NCBI RefSeq assembly: GCF_025264625.1
Contig: NZ_CP093313.1
Span: 1,984,001-2,048,000 of the forward strand
DNA from: Occallatibacter riparius
GTDB taxonomy: Bacteria; Acidobacteriota; Terriglobia; Terriglobales; Acidobacteriaceae
Reading direction: 5' to 3'
DNA length: 64,000 nt
Below are positions 36,584 through 43,703 of the stretch, in pieces. The position numbers and the translations under genes are program-made. The notes beneath the pieces are model-generated. The model was not told the DNA's origin. It saw only the letters and a list, made by a program, of their open reading frames with translations, and ran no database searches. Each line of letters starts with the position of its first letter. Positions within the stretch are counted from its first letter, which is position 1.

Positions 36584-38121
36584 CATTGCTTTCTTCGCGG
36601 CTGGGCAGTCCCGCCAATCGTCTTCAGAACCGTCTCGGCTGCAAAGACGCCGCGGTATTGCGCCTCTTCGAAGATCGAGAAGCCGCTAAGATCGGAATTA
36701 ACGAACAGGATACGTCCCTGCGGCTTCGTTAAAGCGCGCCGCTCCTGCGAAAAGATCGCGCCAACCTTCGGCCGAGCCATCGCGTGCCCATTGCGCATAA
36801 TGTCGATGCGGGACACGCACTGACGGATATCGGGATGCACGCGCTCAAGGTCATGGAGGATAGCTTCCTTCCAGTGCATCCAGTCGGAGCTTAGAAGCTG
36901 CATCCTGTTTTGTGAAGGCGGCCCATCGGCCAGTGCCCAATAAAAGGTCCACACGGTTCGGTCCACATGCGTGCGCAGCGTCTGATGCATTGCATCCACA
37001 TAGCCCAGAGTCGGCGAATCCATTACGACGTTGTCCCAGGTTAGATCGCTTCCATACGTGCCGGGGAGACGATCAAGCGTCAAATTCGCCGTCAGCCAGG
37101 GCGAGTATTCGAAATCGTGCAGAGGCTTCATGCCTTCGATCAGATATGGCCCCAAAAACGAGGGCGCCCCGAAGATAACGAACTCCGCCTGATATTCGAC
37201 GTCACCCGCAAAAACGCTCAGCCGCGATTTCGACGGCACAATCCGATGCACCATGGCGCCGGTGCGCACGAATTTGCCCACGCGCTCCAGAAGACGCCGC
37301 ACAATCCAGCCGTTTCCTTCCGGCCACGTGAGCGGACCCTTTTCGTCCGGCTCGCGAGACGCGAAGTATTGAATGCCCGCCCACGCGGAAGTCTGATCCG
37401 TGGTCGCTCCATAGTCATCGCGGCAGCAGTAGTTCATATACCAGTTCAGGATTCGAGAATCCATGCGCTGGTCACGCAGCCAATCGGCGAAGGATATCCT
37501 GTCGAGATAGGACGTCGACTCGGAAAACCCGACCTCCAAGGGCACGGTGAAGCTGCCGGTGGAGCGAAACCTCACGATCTGTTCTTCAAGCCGCTTGAAT
37601 TGTTCGCGCTCCTTTTCGCTCAGACCGATTGCCGGCTCAATTCCCTCCTGCCACCTTCCGTAGAGGAAGAGCCGCTCCTGCGGCGAAAAGCAAAGGTAGC
37701 GCTCCTCCCATCGCCCATCCTTCAGCACGCCCAGTTCCTCGAACAATTCGCGAACATAGACAGCCTTCGGGCCGGGCACCGGCACATAGTGTGCCGCCCA
37801 GGGATAAGCAGTGATCTCGTTCTCGCCCCAGCGGGAATTTCCACCGGCCTGGTCGTTCATCTCAAGCAGCACGAAATCATGGAAGCCGCGCTTCTGAAGA
37901 CGCCATGCGGCGCTCAGCCCGGCGATGCCTCCGCCAACAATGACGACCGGGACCCTCTCAGTGCGCTTGGGCGTTGGGAACGCCGCCCGGTCTCGCAACA
38001 TGTGTCCCTGCTGGAATGATTCATTGACGAACGAACCTTCCACCTTGCGTTCACTCTTCGTAGAAAGCCCAATGAGTGAAAAGCTGGCCGATTGCAGAAA
38101 GGTACGGCGTGAGACGGTCAA
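36583..38121 (-). CDS. Tat-exported FAD-dependent amine-oxidase-like oxidoreductase
   Basis: A 512-aa flavoprotein. The N-terminus TVSRRTFLQSASFSLIG is a textbook twin-arginine signal. The Rossmann motif VVIVGGGIAGLSAAWRL and the following GGNSRW, with a C-terminal ILFVNSDLSGFSIFEEAQYRG segment, place it in the monoamine/polyamine oxidase-like FAD superfamily. Substrate unknown. It is the last gene of the SPFH-SpeD-DUF4178-DUF350-SpeE operon, so periplasmic oxidation of the amine product made upstream is the simplest hypothesis. I chose TTG 38121: it overlaps the SpeE-like stop as TTGA and has GGAAGGA nine bases upstream. A TTG at 38139 is a weaker alternative. Confidence 0.85.
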   Translation of the reverse strand: MTVSRRTFLQSASFSLIGLSTKSERKVEGSFVNESFQQGHMLRDRAAFPTPKRTERVPVVIVGGGIAGLSAAWRLQKRGFHDFVLLEMNDQAGGNSRWGENEITAYPWAAHYVPVPGPKAVYVRELFEELGVLKDGRWEERYLCFSPQERLFLYGRWQEGIEPAIGLSEKEREQFKRLEEQIVRFRSTGSFTVPLEVGFSESTSYLDRISFADWLRDQRMDSRILNWYMNYCCRDDYGATTDQTSAWAGIQYFASREPDEKGPLTWPEGNGWIVRRLLERVGKFVRTGAMVHRIVPSKSRLSVFAGDVEYQAEFVIFGAPSFLGPYLIEGMKPLHDFEYSPWLTANLTLDRLPGTYGSDLTWDNVVMDSPTLGYVDAMHQTLRTHVDRTVWTFYWALADGPPSQNRMQLLSSDWMHWKEAILHDLERVHPDIRQCVSRIDIMRNGHAMARPKVGAIFSQERRALTKPQGRILFVNSDLSGFSIFEEAQYRGVFAAETVLKTIGGTAQPRRKQ

Positions 38122-39635
38122 TGGCTGATGTCCTTCCAATCTTGGTCATACAACCGGATCAGCACCTGATCGTTCAAGCGGTTCGGCGGCATCGACATCG
38201 GAGCCATGTCGGGCGGGAACTGGAATAGTGTCGACAGACCATTGACTGAGACGAATCGCAGGCCCGGCGGCACGGCGGTGGGATAGTGGTACTCATGCGT
38301 TCCCGCGAGCACGAATCCCCACTCACCAAACGAAGGCACGTAGACATGATAGGGATACGTCTGCAGCCCGGCCTGCTTGATCGTTTCGGCGATGCACCAG
38401 TAAGAGTCGCGCGCAAACATCGGCGAGGTGCTCTGAACCACCATCAGTCCTTGCGCGCTAAGATGTCGCGCGACCGCCCTGTAGAATGCAGTGGTGTAGA
38501 GCTTGCCGAGTGAGTAACTCGTGGGGTCGGGAAAATCAATCACAATGAAATCGAAGCTGTCGGTGTTCGAGTCGATCCACGGGAATGCGTCCGCATTGAT
38601 GACTTTCAACCTCGGAGAAAGAAACGACTTCTGATTCAACGCCGTAAGCATCGGATTCGTAGTGAAGATGCGGGTCATCTCCGGATCGAGATCGACAAGC
38701 GTAACACTCTCCACTTGCGGATACCTCAAAATCTCGCGCACTGCGAGCCCATCGCCCCCGCCAAGTACCAGGACATGACGAGGCGCCGGGACCGCAGACA
38801 GTCCCGGATGAATCAGCGTTTCGTGATAGCGGTATTCATCGCGTGAACTGAACTGCAGGTGACTGTTCAGGAAGAGTCGGATGTCATCTTTGAACCGCGT
38901 CAGCACAATGTGCTGATACTTCGTATCGCGAGCGAAGATAATCTCGTCCGCATAAATGTTGTCTTCCGCCGCAGTGGTAATGTGCCGCGCCTCAGCCATG
39001 CCCACTGCGAGTGCGCCAAGAATGACAACCCCAAAGATGCGCAGCGAACGGACTCTCTGTATCTGGTTGGCAAACAGGAATGTGCTCCAAAGCGCCACGC
39101 CCGCATTGAGCAGTCCAAACAGCATGGCGGAGCGGACCAGGCCCAACCTGGGCACCAGAAGAATAGGGAACAGTAGCGATGCGCCCAGCGCACCCAGATA
39201 GTCAAACGTCAAGACGTGCGCTACGACGTCGCGAAAATGATAGCGGTCGCGGATGATTCGCATCAGCAGCGGAATCTCCAGCCCCACCAGCACGCCGATG
39301 ACGATCACCAGTGCATACATCAGCAACTGAAATCCCTGCGTATAGGCAAAAGCGAGGAAAAGCAGCGCCGACGAAGACCCGCCAATGACTCCGAGCAACA
39401 GCTCGATCCATACAAATCGATATGCCAGCCCGCGATGAATGAAGCGCGACAGTGCGCTTCCGATTCCCATAGCGAACAGGTAGCAGCCAATGATAGTCGA
39501 GAACTGAAGTACGCTGTCGCCCAGCAGGTAGCTGGCCAACGTGCCCGCAATGAGCTCATAAATGAGCCCACACGCACTAATCAGCAGAACAGTGATGAAG
39601 AGAAGAATACCCACGCTAGTGAACGGCCGCCGCAA
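38118..39635 (-). CDS. Membrane-embedded spermidine-synthase-like aminopropyltransferase
   Basis: A ~505-aa protein. The N-terminal half has about seven membrane helices (GILLFITVLLISACGLIYEL through ILGALAVGMAEA); the C-terminal half (~220-505) is an AdoMet-type Rossmann domain with HVLVLGGGDGLAVREILRYP, VTLVDLDPEM, VINADAFPWI and VIDFPDPTSYSLGKLY. The catalytic-type Asp is kept in DFPDP where soluble SpeE proteins have DSTDP. It would transfer aminopropyl groups from decarboxylated AdoMet, which the SpeD encoded upstream can supply. Substrate unknown; a lipid or membrane-peptide acceptor is possible. It overlaps the DUF350 gene. TTG 39635 or GTG 39614 may be the start. Confidence 0.88.
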   Translation of the reverse strand: MRRPFTSVGILLFITVLLISACGLIYELIAGTLASYLLGDSVLQFSTIIGCYLFAMGIGSALSRFIHRGLAYRFVWIELLLGVIGGSSSALLFLAFAYTQGFQLLMYALVIVIGVLVGLEIPLLMRIIRDRYHFRDVVAHVLTFDYLGALGASLLFPILLVPRLGLVRSAMLFGLLNAGVALWSTFLFANQIQRVRSLRIFGVVILGALAVGMAEARHITTAAEDNIYADEIIFARDTKYQHIVLTRFKDDIRLFLNSHLQFSSRDEYRYHETLIHPGLSAVPAPRHVLVLGGGDGLAVREILRYPQVESVTLVDLDPEMTRIFTTNPMLTALNQKSFLSPRLKVINADAFPWIDSNTDSFDFIVIDFPDPTSYSLGKLYTTAFYRAVARHLSAQGLMVVQSTSPMFARDSYWCIAETIKQAGLQTYPYHVYVPSFGEWGFVLAGTHEYHYPTAVPPGLRFVSVNGLSTLFQFPPDMAPMSMPPNRLNDQVLIRLYDQDWKDISH

Positions 39636-39825
39636 TGATCACGCAAATCCCCAAAGACATCGCTCCCAGTAGGATGGCGAGCGCAACGTTGTGTTCCTGC
39701 ACGATCTCTTTCCAGAGGTTGTAAGGAGTAGCCTTGTCGAGCACCAGGAACGACAAGGCAAAGATCACGATTCCGATGGCCGCGTACACAATCGCGTTAA
39801 CCACGTTGCTTACCTGGAACCCCAT
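39616..39825 (-). CDS. DUF350-family small membrane protein (YjfL-like)
   Basis: A 69-aa protein of two hydrophobic helices: VVNAIVYAAIGIVIFALSFL and LAILLGAMSLGICVIIAAA, joined by DKATPYNLWKEIVQEHN. This is one DUF350 repeat unit as in E. coli YjfL, an inner-membrane family of unknown function often found with polyamine-type and PspA-type genes. ATG 39825 shares a base with the upstream stop (TGATG) and has AGGAGG six bases before it, so translation is coupled. Half-length relative to two-repeat homologues. Confidence 0.85.
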   Translation of the reverse strand: MGFQVSNVVNAIVYAAIGIVIFALSFLVLDKATPYNLWKEIVQEHNVALAILLGAMSLGICVIIAAAVH

Positions 39826-40010
39826 CACTTGCCTCCTGTGTAGTGGTGGTAATAGCCGTAGACGGAACGATACGAGCCAGGATTATCGCGAACCGATTTA
39901 GGTACATTAGGGATCTGGTCGACGCGGTTAAGACTCCATCCGCGATACTCGGCAAATCCCAGCACCGCCAGGACCGCGATCCCGTAAACGAAGAACAATT
40001 GTCGAATCAT
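39825..40010 (-). CDS. Small single-pass membrane peptide, unknown function
   Basis: A 61-aa protein I do not recognise: N-terminal helix IRQLFFVYGIAVLAVLGFAE, then a polar tail with SVRDNPGSYRSVYGYYHHYTGGK rich in Tyr and His. Translation looks real: ATG overlaps the DUF4178 stop (ATGA), GGAGG lies six bases upstream, and its own stop overlaps DUF350. It may be a small subunit binding the DUF350 or SpeE membrane domains (inference from coupling). Confidence 0.75.
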   Translation of the reverse strand: MIRQLFFVYGIAVLAVLGFAEYRGWSLNRVDQIPNVPKSVRDNPGSYRSVYGYYHHYTGGK

Positions 40011-41377
40011 TCGCCGCCTCCAGAGTTCTTCAGCGAGTCAGCCATACTTCCAATTGCGCTCACCATCGAGCCGTCGTCCGGAGGCTTGCCATAGTCGCTC
40101 TCAGACCACCGCAGATGCTCGAAGCTCATCGCCCGCCACGTGAGAAATGCCGCCGGAAGAAGCAACGCAGCCAGCGCAATTCCAAAGAGGCTGATTTGCG
40201 GCACATCGCGCCGAATCGTAACGGTGTACCGGATGCTTCCGTGATAAGGGTCGCTCTCAGGTTCAATGCGCAGGTAGTAAAGACCGGCGGGAACACTGGG
40301 CACAATGACGCGATTCTTTGTGCTTCCTTCCGTCCATGATCCGTCGGAATCGTGACCGTGGTAATAGCTGACCTCTCGCCCAAAGTCATAAGCATGGCCG
40401 GTGTCATCGTTGATCAGCGCGTAGTTCACATAGATCCAGTTATTATCGACGTCGGCGCTCGTGGTCAGCTCTACGTCAGAGGTGCGCCCGTCCAGCTTGA
40501 ATGTGTTTGAGACGAATGAGGCCTCGCCGCCGGCGCTCGTGTCGAACACATAACTCTGTTGGAATACCTCCCTGTCCTCCGCTGTTGTGAAGAAATAGAT
40601 AAACAACGCCAGCATCAGCCCGACGAACACACCGACCATCTTCCATATACCTTTGACGTTCGCGCTTGGTGGCGACGGCTGGTTTTCATAGACGCCAATC
40701 GGCGCCGGCGGCTCTCCCTCGAGGTTGAATGCCTTCCAGAGATCGCGCCCTGCCATGTACTCGCCCATCGACCAGGTGATTTCGTTCCCAGTACCTTCGC
40801 TCGATATCACACGGGGCGGCGAAACATAATCCGACACTCTGACCGATTCGCCAACGCGGACCTGCCAGGGAAACTCACCCAAAACGAATGTTGTGTTTGC
40901 CTGCGCCGTCTGGAAGTGATTGTAAGTTTCACCCAGGTAAGTCAACGAGCTTTTGCCCGGCGCAGTGGCAGGCAGCGCGCGAAGTGGGGCGAGGTCGTTC
41001 CAGTGCCCCTCATACTCCGTCAGATAGCGGAACCCCTTCATCGGGTTGAAGAGCACATACTCGTGCCAGCTATACGAGATGCCTTCTACCTTGATGGTGC
41101 GCCGCTGAAACCCGATCACTTCATAGAGCACGCCGCGAATCTTCCCGCGTGTTCCAAGCGGAATCAGCGGCGGATCCTCATTCGTCTTGGTACGGAACTG
41201 CTGCAGAATTCTCAGCTTCGGATCCCGTGCATCGAGAATGGAGTGGCAGCTGTCGCACACAATGGTCACGGCATTGCCGAGCGAGCGCACCGTCAGGCCC
41301 GCGCCGCAACCAGGACAGTTGAGCGACGCGACCTGCGGCTTGCCGCCAGGCGTCGGCCCTGTCGCGCTCACGACCAT
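40007..41377 (-). CDS. Zinc-ribbon DUF4178 protein with two membrane helices (large paralogue)
   Basis: A 456-aa protein. N-terminal zinc ribbon with C21-P-G-C24 and C41-D-S-C44. DUF4178-like β-domains occupy ~60-220 (LGTRGKIRGVLYEVIGF, YSWHEYVLFNPMKGFRYLTE, WQVRVGESVRVSDYV). TM1 is ~245-265 (VGVFVGLMLALFIYFF) and TM2 ~398-420 (FGIALAALLLPAAFLTW), with a ~130-residue β-rich extracytoplasmic domain between. DUF4178 proteins accompany DUF350 and SPFH/YdjI genes; activity unknown. It overlaps the upstream paralogue by ten bases. Confidence 0.85.
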   Translation of the reverse strand: MVVSATGPTPGGKPQVASLNCPGCGAGLTVRSLGNAVTIVCDSCHSILDARDPKLRILQQFRTKTNEDPPLIPLGTRGKIRGVLYEVIGFQRRTIKVEGISYSWHEYVLFNPMKGFRYLTEYEGHWNDLAPLRALPATAPGKSSLTYLGETYNHFQTAQANTTFVLGEFPWQVRVGESVRVSDYVSPPRVISSEGTGNEITWSMGEYMAGRDLWKAFNLEGEPPAPIGVYENQPSPPSANVKGIWKMVGVFVGLMLALFIYFFTTAEDREVFQQSYVFDTSAGGEASFVSNTFKLDGRTSDVELTTSADVDNNWIYVNYALINDDTGHAYDFGREVSYYHGHDSDGSWTEGSTKNRVIVPSVPAGLYYLRIEPESDPYHGSIRYTVTIRRDVPQISLFGIALAALLLPAAFLTWRAMSFEHLRWSESDYGKPPDDGSMVSAIGSMADSLKNSGGGE

Positions 41378-41997
41378 CCCTCAAACGTGCGCAGATTTGT
41401 TAGCTTCAGGCCTTCGAAGTCGACCAGCTCACCGAGAAATAGGAGCGGCGGTTGCTCGCTGTAATCGACAGTGCCAAACCTATTCGAGTGCGACCTAAGA
41501 TCTGCGAACAACACATCGGACTTATCCCAATACTTGAACGGCAGCTCTCCTTCAATTCCGGAGTAATGTGCCTTGGTCACGCTGCTGACCGTGTAATCCT
41601 GTCCGTTCCAGCGGTATTGCTGGCCCACCTTGCAGCTCTCGGGTAGTGCCTGTCCGGTCGCGGCAAAGCTGACGGCATATTCTAGTTGCGCATCGGACAG
41701 CCAGCCGCTCGTGCTGTCATTCATCACCACGTGCCATTCGTTCCAGTTGCCCTGGTCGTACTCGTACATGATTCGCCCGATCACCACGAACGTGTGCTTT
41801 CCATAAACGCCCTCCGTTCCAATCTGGATCGGAGAATTGTTTGAAGGAAACGCTGCAATCTGCCCGATCTTTTCGAGATCGAGATCGGTCCGAACCAGAA
41901 CAGACTTGCAGTACTCGCACACAGTCTGCACGCTTCCTGACCAGCGGAAGGTGATCGCGGCGCCGCAATTTGGGCAATTCGCGGGTGGCTGCGTCAT
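41368..41997 (-). CDS. Zinc-ribbon DUF4178 protein (short paralogue)
   Basis: A 209-aa soluble protein. Zinc ribbon with C8-P-N-C11 and C27-E-Y-C30, then one DUF4178 domain (IQIGTEGVYGKHTFVVIGR, WNEWHVVMNDSTSGWLSD, CKVGQQYRWNGQDYTVSSV). It shares layout with the downstream large paralogue but lacks membrane helices, so the pair may form a hetero-complex. ATG overlaps the SpeD stop (ATGA), with GAGAGG just upstream. Confidence 0.87.
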   Translation of the reverse strand: MTQPPANCPNCGAAITFRWSGSVQTVCEYCKSVLVRTDLDLEKIGQIAAFPSNNSPIQIGTEGVYGKHTFVVIGRIMYEYDQGNWNEWHVVMNDSTSGWLSDAQLEYAVSFAATGQALPESCKVGQQYRWNGQDYTVSSVTKAHYSGIEGELPFKYWDKSDVLFADLRSHSNRFGTVDYSEQPPLLFLGELVDFEGLKLTNLRTFEGWS

Positions 41998-42383
41998 CGA
42001 ACCTCTCGGAGTGTGCCAGTCGCCATCAACTGCTCTACCGCAGAATATTCGCGGCTGAGTTCGCGAACCTGAACTGATTGCGCCGAGAAGCGTCGCGCGA
42101 GTTCCGCCTCAAAGTCCCACCGAGCGCGCGGCACGCAACAAAAGAGATTTAGGCAGATCGATCCGAATTCCGGAAACGTATGACAGGCCAGGTGCGACTC
42201 AGATAGTAGGCATAATCCGGTGATACCACCGGTCCCGGGAAACAGATGCCAGCGCGTCTCACCCAGTGGCCGCAGATCGAGATCCGCGACAATCCGAGCA
42301 AACAGCGCCTTCAGCTCATCGAGATTTCGAAGCGAGTGCGCACTACAACCCTGCGCATCGACAATCCATTCGGTCCCATTCAT
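41994..42383 (-). CDS. speD: SpeD-type S-adenosylmethionine decarboxylase proenzyme
   Basis: With ATG 42383 the protein is 129 aa and the self-processing site falls at E62-S63 in LLSESHLACHTFPEFG. H68 and C83 also fall at the positions known for the Thermotoga-type enzyme (S63, H68, C83), which supports this start over the longer ATG 42428 that would overlap the SPFH gene. Autocleavage at S63 gives the pyruvoyl cofactor; the enzyme makes decarboxylated AdoMet, the aminopropyl donor. A membrane SpeE-like enzyme lies four genes downstream in the same operon. No arginine or ornithine decarboxylase is nearby, so the acceptor amine comes from elsewhere or is not a free polyamine. Confidence 0.9.
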   Translation of the reverse strand: MNGTEWIVDAQGCSAHSLRNLDELKALFARIVADLDLRPLGETRWHLFPGTGGITGLCLLSESHLACHTFPEFGSICLNLFCCVPRARWDFEAELARRFSAQSVQVRELSREYSAVEQLMATGTLREVR

Positions 42384-42397
42384 AGACTGTCCACGTG

Positions 42398-43390
42398 CTA
42401 CTGCTGTGCGTGCCCGCATTCCGGGCAAAACTTGCTGACTTTCGGAATCGATTTGCCGCAGTTCAGGCAGAACTTGGTTTCGGCGGCGGCTGAAGCGGAG
42501 GGCGCTGCAGAGGCGCCACCGCTAGTCCCAGCGCCCTTCAGGGCATCCATCATGGCTTGGCCCATAGCCACGCCCGCTCCAAGCCCCGCGCCTATGCTCG
42601 CCGTCCCCGCGCCTTCATTAGCGGCTGCAATGGGGATAGACTGCGCCACCTCGAACTGCGTGTACCGGCCCATGTCCCCAACCATGTTCATGCTGATCCG
42701 CTGGTCCAGCACCTTCTGTAATTCATCCGGCAGCGAGAGGTTCTCAACCACAAAGCCGTCCAGCGCGACCCCCAGGTCGGCAAATCCCTGCTTGAGCTGT
42801 CCCGCGATCTTATCCGCCAGTGCAACCTGATTCGCGGCCATATCCAGGAATGGCACCTGACTGTTCGCGAACGTGTCGGTCATCCGCCCGATGATCGTGT
42901 TGCGCAGTTGTCCCTCGAGGTCGGGCACCGTGTAAACGTCCCGCGTGCCGCTCACCTTCGTATAGAAGACCTTCGGATCGGCGATATGCCACGTGTAAAT
43001 GCCGAATGCCCTCACGCGCACCGCGCCGAATTCCTTATCGCGAATTGTGATCGGGTTCGGCGTCCCCCACCGCTGGTTCGTCTGCAACCGCGTGGAGAAA
43101 AAATACACGTCAGACTTGAACGGCGACTGGAACGCCTTATCCCAGTTCATCAGGTAAGTGAGGATCGGCAGGGTCCGCGTGTTAAGCGTGTAGAGCCCGG
43201 GCCCGAACACATCGGCCACCCGCCCCTCGTTAACGAAGACGGCCATCTGCGAATCGCGAACCGTCAGCTTGCCGCCGTTCTGGATCTCGCGATCCTGCAT
43301 GGGATAGCGGTAGGCGAGGATCCCATCTTCCGGCTCCACCCACTCGATGACATCAATGAACTGTTTCGATAAGAAATCGCGAAGGCTCAT
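42398..43390 (-). CDS. SPFH/Band-7 protein with C-terminal zinc ribbon (YdjI/virion-core-like)
   Basis: A 330-aa protein. Residues ~1-230 are an SPFH-like domain of the YdjI type (FIDVIEWVEPEDGILAYRYP, VFVNEGRVADVFGPGLYTL, DKEFGAVRVRAFGIYTWHI, GVALDGFVVENLSLPDELQK). A Gly/Ala-rich linker (~255-300) leads to a zinc ribbon with CLNCG and CPECG. In Bacillus the homologue acts with a PspA protein and zinc-ribbon partners at the membrane. It is the first gene of the eight-gene operon here, and no PspA gene is adjacent. AGGTG precedes the ATG. Confidence 0.88.
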   Translation of the reverse strand: MSLRDFLSKQFIDVIEWVEPEDGILAYRYPMQDREIQNGGKLTVRDSQMAVFVNEGRVADVFGPGLYTLNTRTLPILTYLMNWDKAFQSPFKSDVYFFSTRLQTNQRWGTPNPITIRDKEFGAVRVRAFGIYTWHIADPKVFYTKVSGTRDVYTVPDLEGQLRNTIIGRMTDTFANSQVPFLDMAANQVALADKIAGQLKQGFADLGVALDGFVVENLSLPDELQKVLDQRISMNMVGDMGRYTQFEVAQSIPIAAANEGAGTASIGAGLGAGVAMGQAMMDALKGAGTSGGASAAPSASAAAETKFCLNCGKSIPKVSKFCPECGHAQQ

Positions 43391-43703
43391 GTCACACCTG
43401 TGGCGCAGGGAAGCACTTGCTGATGAAGGTTGCGCGCTTGATCGGCATCCTACGGGCTGAAAACTCTTCTGTCAAACATTCTTTGAAAGCCTGTAACTGA
43501 CGGATAATATTGCAGATTGCGAAGTTCCGCTACGGTGTGACGCCCTAGCGCTGGACCGGCTTGAAAGCATGGCATTAGGATGCTGTGAGACCTCAAATTC
43601 ACGCCGGTTTGCGTTCTGAGGGAGCAGCGTCTCCGTCGCCCCTTGTCTGGCTTGAATGAAGCGGCCTGTCAATCCATGCCAAAAACTCCAGGAGGAAGAA
43701 CCG
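43391..43703. other. 313-base divergent promoter region
   Basis: Lies between the minus-strand SPFH operon and the plus-strand GH42. No gene or strong repeat seen. Promoters of both must be here; I cannot place -35/-10 boxes with confidence. The strong SD AGGAGG at 43690-43695 belongs to GH42. Confidence 0.5.
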
